Below are positions 46,708 through 56,608 of a stretch of 64,000 bases of DNA, one piece after another (position 1 is the first letter of the stretch; the number at the start of each line of letters is the position of its first letter). The stretch is from Phyllostachys edulis. Taxonomy: Eukaryota; Streptophyta; Magnoliopsida; Poales; Poaceae. The translations under genes and the position numbers were made by a program. The stretch is taken from assembly GCA_036346405.1 (NCBI GenBank), contig CM070566.1, positions 52,939,231-53,003,230 of the forward strand. The letters are read 5' to 3'. The notes beneath the pieces were generated by a model. It was not told the origin of the DNA. It saw nothing but the letters and a program-made list of their open reading frames with translations, and ran no database searches.

Positions 46708-46985
46708 CACTACTACAGAAAAGACCTTCACAGACGGTTCAAAAACGCCATCACAGACGGTTTCGTGAGCCGTCTGAGTTTATGGGTCAGTAATGCATGA
46801 GGTCATCATAGACGGTTTTGAGCGATGCAGTAATACATAATATCACGATTTATTATTAACTAAAAACCATCTGTGATAGTCGACTATCACAGACGGTTTG
46901 TAGATGAAACTGTCTGTGATAGTAGACAATCACAGACGGTTTGTAGATGAAATCGTCTGTGATATTTTTTTGTATTGCTAAATCT
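46708..46985. repeat. Left terminal inverted repeat and subterminal repeats of CACTA copy 2
   Basis: After the CACTACTAC end come about ten copies of ATCACAGACGGTT / AACCGTCTGTGAT in alternating orientation up to 46968, several as perfect or near-perfect hairpins (for example 46874-46935). Subterminal repeats of this kind are the binding sites needed for CACTA excision. Confidence 0.9.
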
Positions 46986-47029
46986 ATTTCTGTTTATTGG
47001 CTAGCCTTAGGAAATGCTAGCCATGCCCT

Positions 47030-47115
47030 CTGAAACAAGCACATCCAATTAGCATTCATTTCGAATAAGCACATCAAATTAGCATTCATTTCGAAACAAG
47101 CACATCCAATTCACA
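47030..47115. repeat. Small tandem repeat near the left end
   Basis: AAGCACATCCAATTAGCATT occurs three times with a step of about 31 bp (47038, 47068, 47099), with changes in each copy. Copy 1 (near 360-430) and the internal site at 56.45 kb have related single sequence. Confidence 0.75.
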
Positions 47116-47192
47116 AATCAATTAACTAAAATTAACCATTAATGTACATTTTACACACATGTACCATTAAGTTCAATTTATTCCAATCAAGT

Positions 47193-49440
47193 TCAATCTA
47201 CACAGTGGAGACTCCCATCTGGATCTATGACCTGACTGTTCGGGAATGACGCAAGGCGTGATCGAACTCTCATAATTTCGCTCTGTTCCAACGCAGTTTC
47301 GTCGATGGTCGCAACCTGTCAATAGGAAGATTAAATTCGTGCTTATATAAATTGGTAAGTATATATGAAATAATTGTTGCAAGATTGACAAACCTGAGGA
47401 TCATTGGTGATCGTGAAACCGATGAGTAGTTCCATGTTGTGGCAAACATAGTATCCACAGACGTTGCGGCCCGACGGCTGCTGGTGGCACTGCAAAAATA
47501 GAACTGGTTAGTTCAAGAGGCATTACTACGAAGTGTTATATAGGATTAATGTGTACTAGCTAGCGAGTACCGGGAAAGTTAGATCGTGATGCAGCAACCT
47601 TCCCCTGCAATACCCTCCTGTAGCATTTAACACGTCGAACACTCTACGTGACTCCAAGAAGTTAGCCTTAGCCATTGCAAAGGAAGGAAAGACTACAATA
47701 GAGTTTCTATGGAGGAAATGTGTTTACCTGTTGATTAAATTCTGGATAACTGTGAAGTTGTGATTGGACCTCTTTAGGAAATCTAGGTATATTACCCATT
47801 TCCGTTTTGGTATAATTACAATTAGAATCCAGTGGAAGCTACACAGGTATGTCAGCATGGTCATTAAACCTAAGTTCGTGTTGCTTATAAAGTACAAATC
47901 AACAAGTATAGCCAGTAGTGAAACACTTACTCCTGGATGTAGGGCAAAAGTATGTATTCCGTGTTGCGGCGAGCCCGAAAAAACTTTATAACGTAATCCT
48001 CGACGAATCTTGCATTCGGCTTCATGCTTTGCTCGGAGACCATGTGTGGGTCGAGGAAACCTACCGGTGATTTTCTTCTTCTTGCTTCATACATCATGTA
48101 TCTATATACAAAAGCAAGGAATTATATATAACATTTATCGGTATTACACGAACATTGACCGTGATTGTACACACTTACAGTGTCCAGCATCGTGTGAGTG
48201 AGACGTCGAGCTTGTCGAGGTTGTAGAGACAGAACAAGTCATCGAAGGTCACCGTGAAGACACAGTCTTGATGCTCGTGGTTAAAATGGTCCTTCTTGAG
48301 CTTGACGGTGACACCCGAGCATCGCTGATCAGTCGGCTTGTTGGACTGTTCCATGTACCATGTATGCAATGCCGTGCAAGCCGGTCCTAGGGTAGGGCTA
48401 TCTAACCTCTCGACCAATGGCTCACCTAGCACGAATTTCCGAGCCAACGACAAGAAGGGGATATCAAGACAGGAGTCGACCGTCTTTGATTTGCCCTTGC
48501 TGCCTCGCTTTGTATAGGTCAACTTCACAAGAGTCGACTGAGCACGAGGTGTAGATGCATGTGATGCACCGGGCCCTTGCCGTGTCAGTGTAGGTAGCTT
48601 CGGTGCAGTCAGCTCCCGTGGACTTGATACCGTTGCAGGACATTCCCGTGAAGTTGACACCGGAGCAGGTAGCTCCAGGCAGATGTCCACCTTGGGCCAC
48701 TAGATGAATGTTCCAACGGCTTGCCCTAGAGTCATGACCTCGTCATTTGGGGGAATATGCAGCGGGACGGCCCCGAAATTGGCACAAACACCGTCCACAT
48801 TCACTTTTGCGAAACCAGGAGTAATTGTTGCACCGTGCACCAAAGCCCCAGCACTAGATGGATACACCTGGCCCCAAGCAGCATCTAGGGCAACAGAGGC
48901 ATATCTCACTTGGAGCTTGCACTTCATAGCCACCCACATAACGATACAAAATTAGCTACTCCAACAGGCCTATCAATGGATCGAGCATTCCAGAGATAAT
49001 AATTATTACCTAGATGTCATCGACGGGAAATCTGTCGTCACCTATTGGGGTAGGGTTAGGGTTGGACACGCAGCTACTCGGAAGTTTGGGGGGGGCTGGC
49101 TAGCACAGTAGGGTCAGGGGCTTGCAACTGATTTGGGAGTTGTAATTCCCTAATCCTTTCCTCAAAGGTCTCCATCTGCCGTTCTTTGGGCAGCTCGATC
49201 TCACCTCTGATGGATTCAAGGATCTCATCTCGATGGATTGATGAGCTCATCTCTGAGGATTGACGATCTCCTCTCGTAGCTTTGCATCGCGCTCGGCTTT
49301 GGCTCTCTTCCTACTTGGTACCATCCGAGTCCGCTTGGAACCATTTTTGCCATGTAACATAAACACCATTTCTTATCGACCGGATGCTCATTGTTTCCTA
49401 GGGCCGCGGAGAGTATATCTTTCTCCCTGTCTGCCTGGAA
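47193..49440 (-). pseudogene. CACTA second gene, 3' part: DUF8039 and Ulp1-like (C48) protease, multi-exon
   Basis: Read leftward. A DUF8039-like segment (48939-48700: MKCKLQVRYASVALDAAWGQ, MTLGQAVGTFI) meets one TAG, then a linker and FDDLFCLYNLDKLDVSLTRC (to 48178). Smaller exons with GT..AG borders follow: MVSEQSMKPNARFVEDYVIK (to 47931), FHWILIVIIPKRKWVIYLDF (47838-47728), about 47675-47571, CHQQPSGRNVCGYYVCHNME (47489-47394) and the last exon 47315-47193. The catalytic His (HW), Asp (LD), Gln (QQPSG) and Cys (VCGYYV) of C48 peptidases are all present. Such proteases cleave SUMO or ubiquitin-like tags; their role in CACTA elements is unknown. The upstream part is broken by a solo LTR and stops. 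Confidence 0.85.
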
Positions 49441-49445
49441 TGAGC
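49081..49445. repeat. Left copy of the direct duplication around the solo LTR
   Basis: From AAGTTTGGGGGGG to GCCTGGAATGAGC, about 365 bp, matching 54325-54696 with scattered changes. It is coding sequence of the second CACTA gene (REKDILSAALGNNEHPV, YVTWQKW-like). Confidence 0.92.
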
Positions 49446-52400
49446 TGTGAGACCCCGGGGTATTTAGCTTGTAATGCTTAGTCGTACCACCGACCCTAGC
49501 ATCGCAAACAAAATATCTCGTGCCTCGGAAAAATATGTACATCCCAGAAGTGCTGTACATACACCCTTTTACAAAATCATGCATCAATTCCATATAAGCA
49601 TAGAACCAAAGCACGAGCTAGATTAAATAAAAGACATACATAAAAGAGTTATTACAAAAGAGGCCGACCGGCCAAATACAAGCTAAAGAGCTAAACACTA
49701 AAGAGATAAATAAACAGCGGAAGCAAAAGCCATAAGATGGCAATAACAAAAGAGCCAATTAGTGTGCCTTTAACCCACAAGCCAACCAACCGGACCACCA
49801 ATCTAGTCGTCAAACCCGCAGCACATCTCATAAAAGTGCATCCCTTGGAGATCCACTTCTTCCTCTGCAACAATTACAGTTAAGCAAAGCAAATGAGTAC
49901 AATAATGTACTCGCAAAACTGACGTGTAAGGGTAATAGCCTATAATTAGCTACATGCAAGCTTTATTTAAGTGGATGAGGCTTTAGACTCAATTTTAGCA
50001 TAAAGCAAGTTTTCATTTGCAATAATGTAATAGATTTAAAGCAATTTGACAATCCATTTTTAAATGTTGAAATAACAACGATACAATAATAATAACAACA
50101 GTAAAGATAACCGGGAAATGACTAACCTAATAGTCACCACAACAATAGTATGAACATCCATTCATACCAACCCATCAAGTTTTAATTAAATGTTGTAGTC
50201 TAGTTCTTGAGTGACCTTGCCAAGCGTGTCCATAACCTAGGACGAGGCTATTCGAATAGTTTTATCTCTGCGAGGGTGTACCAATGTACCCACACATCGG
50301 ACCGCCTTTTAGCCACATGATTAGCACACTTCCTTTGGTATCTTAAGACAGCTAAGTCCTCGAGACATTTCCAATGGATGATGCTAATTAAGAGTCATAA
50401 CTTGACAAAGAGAAGGACACATCACCCGGCTCAAGCGAATTACGATGTTCCCCTCATAATAATAATAACATTTTCTTTTAACACCACCAACCAACTCATA
50501 ATTAACACCCCCCAAAGTACTTAGTCAAGAGAGGTCCCATATCCCTCTCGCGTGGTTAGCACGCAATATTGCTCAGTTTAGTGGCCCAAGTAACTCGGTC
50601 CTTAGGGACTTAGGCACCATTCCATCACACCATGAGATCACACCAACATCCATTGTGCCCAAGTCAATAACAATTTTGTTTTCATTTTTATTTTTTTACA
50701 AAGTAACAAAGCACAAGTGCTGGACATAATGGAATAATAGTTTTTGTGTGATCAAGATCATCGACATAAGTCGATGACCGCCCAATTCTACCGGTAGCTA
50801 AGCATTTCTAAGCATGATACCGAAAAGACAATAAAAGAGTATAATACAATCACCGGGCTCTAATCCACCAGCGAGATTATTATCCTATGGTTTGTGGCAG
50901 TGGATAACAATTTAAAGGCAACAATGCAATAGGAATAGCTACCTCTAATGGATAAAATTACTTTGACACAAAAGCATGCATACATACAATTTAAATACAA
51001 AGTATTAGACTTTAAAGTAATGGGATTCGAATAAATATGATCAAACTGCTTGCCTTGCTGGAGATGCTCACTATGTTGCAGAGGGCCACTCTCGCAATCA
51101 ACGTCATCTAACGATAAAAACTGCCAAAGCGAGAAACAGCGAATAAACATCAGAACTCCAAAAAGTCTCCAACAATTAAGAAATCACTACAAAAGAAAGA
51201 TAATATTTTTAGATGAAATTAGAGGCAAAAATTATTTGGAATAGAGATTAAAGCATAAGGTCTACTACTGATTAATTAACCAATAACTCAATTCATGACT
51301 TATGATACATTTTACTCTTTTGGATTGAATTACCAAGAGCTAGTTACTAAGAAATCGTACTCACTAATCTTTACATTTAACAAGATTTTAGCTTTTAATC
51401 AAGAGTTTAGTAGATTTTGAAAGCTCCATTACTTTGTAAGCTTATTGACTGATTTTCAGAATAGACAACAGCCTAATGCCAGCACAACTATTCATCTAAC
51501 ATCTTCTCTAATCAAACACCCTTCTAAGTGAAATTGTCATCAAACTTGCAATTGATCAACTGCTAGCTACTAAACATCATACTTTAGTAACTCAAAGACT
51601 ACAATTCCTTAACTAATCATCCTTGATTAGTCCCTAGTGAAAATAGGTGCATGATGCTAACTGGATATCTACTACTCAACGAATTGAGTGCATTCTTGAT
51701 TTGGTGGAGCTCTACTGACATAACTTCTCCATTCAACAACATTTAACAGAACATCCCTCAGGACAGAAAGGACACTAGCTAACCTTTCTACACATCTCAT
51801 ACACTATATTTGGCCAACAAGAAACAAGGAGATTTTGTTCTCACTTAAACTAAAACAAGATAATTGAAATGCTAATCAATTAGATCCAAAACCAAACACA
51901 CAGATGTTAACCTATGGTGTAGGGAAAGAATTCTGGAGTTGGCAATTGGATGATGAACAGAGGTGAATCAAAATCGAAAGGCCGAAGTGGCTCGGGTCTG
52001 CTCCAAGGCGACGACGAAGGGGATACCGGCAGTGGCTGACCACGATGAAGTAAGAACCGGCACGAGTGAGGCGGCCTCAGGGGTGGAGGCGGCGCAGCTC
52101 GGGCGGCTGGTGGCAGTGGTTGAACACAAGTGTAAGGGGGTGGCCGAGACGAGCTCCACCTACAGAGAAACAAGACAGCCTTTGAGGCATTTATACAAAC
52201 ACATAGAGTGCAGGGTGGAGAAAACCGAAAGTGGCTTGGGCATGTGGCGCCGGCAGCGAGGGGGCGATCGGCAAGCCGGTGGGGATGCCCAGAACGAGTC
52301 CCTGGTGGTGGCTTCGGGCTCGAGGAAGCCGATGGTAGTGCCGTGCGAATGCCGGGCACGAGGAAGACCGGGAGGCGACGGCACTCAGGCACGCTAGCTC

Positions 52401-54323
52401 GGCCGAGGAGGTGAAGCAGCCAACGTGGGCTGGGGCAGGGGAAGACAGAGTTGTCGCAGATCTAGGGCGGAGCTGAAAGGCGGCGGCGGCGGAGCAGCCA
52501 GGCCGGCTCGGCGGAGGGAGGAGCCATGGCAGATCCGAGGCGCACGAGCTCTAAGGCGCAGATCTGGGGTCTGCGGGCGGATCAGCAAGCACCAGAGAGA
52601 GGCACTAGGGCGGCGGGCAAGCGCGCAAGCGGCGACAAGCAGAGGAGGCGGCGATCGATGGTGGAGGGGTGGGTCTGGCGGAGCAATGGCCGGGCAATGG
52701 GAGGCGGCCATGGGCTGGGGGGGGAAGACCGGAAGGCCACGGCAGGGGTGGAGCCGACGTGGGGGGGCGTGACAGAGCGGATCCGGTGGCACCAGAGAAC
52801 GGCGGGCCAGGAGGTGGCGGCGGCGGACCGGGGAAGGAGATGCGACCGGCGGTGGAGATGAGGACGGTGGGCCGGGAGGTGGCGGCGGCCGGCGCGGGCT
52901 GAGGTGGGAGGTGAGCTAGGTGGTGGAGGCAAGGAGCCAGCTCGGTGGTGAAGGGGCCAGCAGCTGGGCTCTGCGGTTGAAGGAAAAGAGGAATGGAAGA
53001 AATGGTTTGGGGGCAAAGAAAATGGTGTGGAAGCTGCTGTGTAGTGCACCCAAGAGAAAAGGAATGGTCGAAGGAAACTATGACTGTTTTTGGAATTAAA
53101 CAATTAGGGGTGAGGAGATAAAGGCAGTGGGGTTGTAGTGATTTTGTAGACAAGAAATGGCGGAGAGCTCCCACGGCATGGAGACGACGTGCCCTGTGCG
53201 CTAACGACCACGTGTGACGCCGAGCGGACGGCGATGCGACAAGGGCAAGGCATGAGCGCACGAAACCACGGCACTGAGGGCAGAAAACTGACAGCGACGA
53301 AAATTGGGGTTTCTAGCCGTTGAAGGTGACGCACGACGACGACAACACCATGGTGCGTGCAGGCGAGGTGGCGAAGGCGCGGCCGCGACGTGGAGAAAGG
53401 AGGTCTGACTAGCGGGCTCCACTCGCCAGCGACACCATGAGAAAAGCCTGGGTCGGTGTTTAAATGACTGGGTCAAGTTGTGACCGTTAGATCAAGATCG
53501 GACGGTCCATATGATAGAAATGCTCAGACAGTCCGATCGGCCCATTCAATCTGGATCGTCGATTTCCAATCGGATGGTCCAAGCGAGGGGGTGCGTTCGG
53601 TGGTCCGAACGGCACACTAAATCCAGCCCGTTGATTACTAATCGGACGGATCAAGGTGAGGGGAGATAAGTGGTGCGGTGCGGATGGTTGGTCGAGTCAG
53701 ACCGAGTCCAAGTGACTCAGTCGGTTCAACAGTGTTGGCTAGGTTTTGAAAAACAGACAGAGAGCCTTAAGGGATTTTATTAACCTAGTAAAAATGCTCC
53801 ACAAATTCGGAAACTTTTATGGAAGGCTGAAAATACAGTGGATGTTATGTTGTAAAATTTCTACGGCTTTTCATGTATTATATGTTTTTGTAGAATTATT
53901 TTGAGCCCCTCTTTTTTTTGATGTTTGACTTTCAAATCTCTTCTTTGACTGATTGTTTTAAAATAGCAAACAATTTCTAAAAATTACGAAATTTTTCAGA
54001 GGCATCACATACCAGCCCTAGGACCAAGGAAAAATATTTCCAAAGGTTTGCACAAGATTCTTGACAAAGGTTGAGAAAGGGTTGACTTTAGTCAAATGGA
54101 GGATTTGGTTTTTGGAATTCCACAATTCTTTGACAAGAATGATAGAAAAGTCCAAGAACTTCATGATGCAAGAAAAGTTTTAATTTCTACTCATTTTCTT
54201 ACATTTGAAATACATACCCATTTTAGGTTACATTTGAAACACAACCCTAGATTTAGTTACATTTGAAACACAAATCTTGGTTTGATTACATTTGAAACAC
54301 AACCTAATATTTGGGATGTTACA
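49446..54323 (-). mobile_element. Solo LTR, 4.9 kb, related to the giant-LTR family
   Basis: Plus-strand ends TGTGAGACCCC and GGATGTTACA, i.e. TGTAACATCC ... GGGGTCTCACA on the minus strand, as in the 7.3-kb LTRs. It shares with them the terminal 150 bp, the AT-rich part (50.8-51.9 kb), the leader near 52.19 kb and a GC-rich block (52.0-53.1 kb). It has no hairpin array, only one or two related units (CGTTAGATCAAGATCGGACG near 53.49 kb). No interior or partner LTR is present. Long frames in its GC-rich part (for example 52605-53261 -) are Pro/Arg-rich without domains and are not called genes. Confidence 0.88.
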
Positions 54324-55540
54324 GGTAAGTTTGGGGGGGCTAGCACAAAGAGGTCAGGGGCTTGCAACTGATTTGGGAGTTGCAATTCCCTAATCCTTTC
54401 CTCAAAGGTCTCCATCTGCCGTTGCTAGGCAGCTCTGATCTCACCTCTGATGGATTCGATGATCTCATCTCTGATGGATTTAGTGAGCTCATCTCTGAGG
54501 GATTGACGAATCTCCTCTCGTAGCTTTGCATCGCACTCGGCTTTGGCTCTCTTCCTACTCCGGTACGATCCGGAGTCCGCTTGGAACCATTTTTGCCATG
54601 TAACATAAACACCAGCGCCTCTCGTGCGACCCGGATGCTTATTGTTTCCTAGGGATGCGGAGAGTATATCTTTCTCCCTGTCTGCCTGGAATGAGCCTTG
54701 GGAAGATTGTGCACTCAGCGTTACCTGCAATAGCCCGACATGTCATTTCACTTCCTACGAAGTTCTGGAGTAATTACAAACTAGGTAGTTCAATATCTTA
54801 CCAGGCGCTAGGACACTTCCTGATTTGCGGGGTTTGGAAAGGAGACTTTCCCCGTAGGCCCAGTACTTAACCTCCCAAATAACCACTGTCGGGCGCGCAC
54901 ATTAGTGATCTCGAAAAATGGCGGGGAGACATTCGAACAGCTTGCCTGTCGGTCCTGATCCCTCCATATCGGGATTTTACCTGCATACCCAACGGTGCCG
55001 AGTCTGTGGGGGTGCTTGTTTTTTGCCTAGAGGGCCGTGTGCACCGCACTTTCACTCCTAAATTCATCTGTCATCTTCTTCGCCACAAACTCGGTCCAGG
55101 ACTCTTCTAAGAATAGATACTTGTGGAAGGGCCTCAGATCCTTCTCCACGTAGTTCTTGACAAGCGTGCTTTGAAGTTCTTCCACGCTTTGCACGCCTGT
55201 AGCAACGCGTGTAGTTGCACGGAGTTTAGGTGTTACGCCGGATCTCGAGCGATTTGAGAATATCCGTCGTGAGAGCGATTTTGATTGTTCGGACATCTCC
55301 TTCCACGAATTGTAGGTGATCTTGACCGTTCCGTGCAACTATTCCGACCATTCTCCGGAATGTGGACGCTTTCGGCGAGATTGATAGGGTCCCCGGTGAT
55401 CGACCTCCGTGATGGTAAATTGGCCCTGGGCCTTTTCGATATTCCTCTTCTTCTACGCGGTTGGATATTATTCCAGAGGATGGTGCATCATCAGACACAT
55501 GAGGCGGCGATGACAAAGAATGAGCAGAAGACATCTTCAC
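54324..55540 (-). pseudogene. CACTA second gene, 5' part
   Basis: Fragments read leftward: a Ser/Pro-rich start, then FRRMVGIVARNGQDHLQFVE (55540-55226), WKEMSEQSKSL, TLVKNYVEKDLRPFHKYLFL and EESWTEFVAKKMTDEF (55338-55060), and after about 300 bp REKDILSASLGNNKHPGRTR, YVTWQKWFQADSGSYRSRKR and a charged, helical repeat (54730-54340). These pieces belong to the regulatory-type protein encoded with DUF8039/Ulp1 in grass CACTA elements (family recollection). Frameshifts fall at several places. The upstream exon may include the GC-rich leader at 55.87-56.16 kb. Confidence 0.72.
54325..54696. repeat. Right copy of the direct duplication around the solo LTR
   Basis: About 372 bp matching 49081-49445. 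The solo LTR is flanked by TGAGC on the left but by GGTAA on the right, so the usual 5-bp target duplication is missing and this longer duplication takes its place. Confidence 0.92.
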
Positions 55541-55860
55541 AAGAAATAGAACATCATGTGAACAAATGAAATCATCATAAAGCTAAGATTTAACATTTTG
55601 ATATTGCTATCATATGTAGAGTAAGCATTCCAATTAGAGCTCAAGTTCAAACACGATTATCAAAATAATTTCAGTACAAGACTATTATCATCACAGAGCA
55701 TTTATCTCAAGCCCACCACACCACATTGCAATATATTCGATGAGCGATATCAAAACAAATACCATATGAATAATCGACTAGAACAAATACAAATTCCTAA
55801 AACAAGTATAATTATCATGAGGACCATGATGATTATTGATAGAAATAGTTAGGAAAGGGC
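55541..55860. other. AT-rich spacer, probably intron
   Basis: No open frames or recognisable sites beyond weak splice-like signals. It lies between the GC-rich leader and the first recognised exon of the second CACTA gene. Confidence 0.4.
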
Positions 55861-56215
55861 GTCGGTTGGCAACTCGGCATTGGTTACCTTTAGGCGTCGA
55901 GGAGAAGGACGAGCAGGAGTAGTACTAGAGCAAAGAGGCGTCGAAGGGGAGGCGCCACGCTTGGCTTGGGTGAGGAGGCGGCGGGCTCGGGGCAAGAGGC
56001 GCGCGGTCAGAGGAGGAGGCACGCCAAGCCTCGGGGAGGCGCACGGCCGGAGGAGGAGGCGGCGCCACGGATTAGGGGAGGCGCGCCAGCTCGAGGAGGC
56101 GGCGGCCGAGGACGGCGGCGACGGCTCGGGGGAGGAGGGAGCGAGGAGTTGAGAAACTTAATCGTTTGAGTGGCGGGTGCGGCAAACCCTAGAGTCCGAA
56201 TGTAAATAGGGATGG
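55861..56215 (-). promoter_or_regulatory. GC-rich leader of the second CACTA gene
   Basis: GGAGGCGGCG-rich sequence, purine-rich on the plus strand, matching 1-180 of copy 1. On the minus strand it follows the internal repeat cluster and precedes the gene. The frames open here on the plus strand (55880-56152) are Arg/Gly-rich by base composition only. Confidence 0.55.
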
Positions 56216-56480
56216 ACATCACAGATGGTTCTAAAGTAGAACCGTCTATGATATGTGATGTATCACAGATGGTTCCAATTAACAACCGTCTGTGATATAT
56301 TGTATCACAAACAGTTTTTACCAAGGAACCGTCTGTGGTATATAATCACAGACGGTTTGTAGCTCAAACCGTCTGTGATATTATTTTGTATTGGTTAATC
56401 TAGATCTGTTTATGGGCTAGTCTCAGGAAATGCTAGCCATGCCCTCTGAAACAAGCAGAAAAGACAACAAGTACATGTAT
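56216..56480. repeat. Internal cluster of terminal-type repeats plus a copy of the end-flanking block
   Basis: 56216-56390 has eight copies of ATCACAGACGGTT / AACCGTCTGTGAT in alternating orientation, as at the ends. 56395-56455 (CTGTTTATGGGCTAGTCTCA, GGAAATGCTAGCCATGCCCT) repeats the sequence that follows the left terminal cluster at 46985-47041. Copy 1 has the same arrangement at 185-360. Confidence 0.88.
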
Positions 56481-56608
56481 ATACATCCAATTTACATTCA
56501 TTTGAGAAACAATCACATCCATTTCACAGTACAAATCAATTAATTAACTCAAATGAACTAAAATTAACCATTCATCAGAACGTACATATATATACACACA
56601 TTGTTCAA

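Noticed and set aside
52425..53261. Frames up to 218 codons in the solo LTR
   Set aside because: Same reasons: GC-rich LTR leader, frames on both strands, low-complexity products.
56150..56230. A second CACTA terminus inside copy 2
   Set aside because: I looked for CACTACTA or a close variant next to the internal repeat cluster and found none, so a simple pair of adjacent intact elements is not supported.
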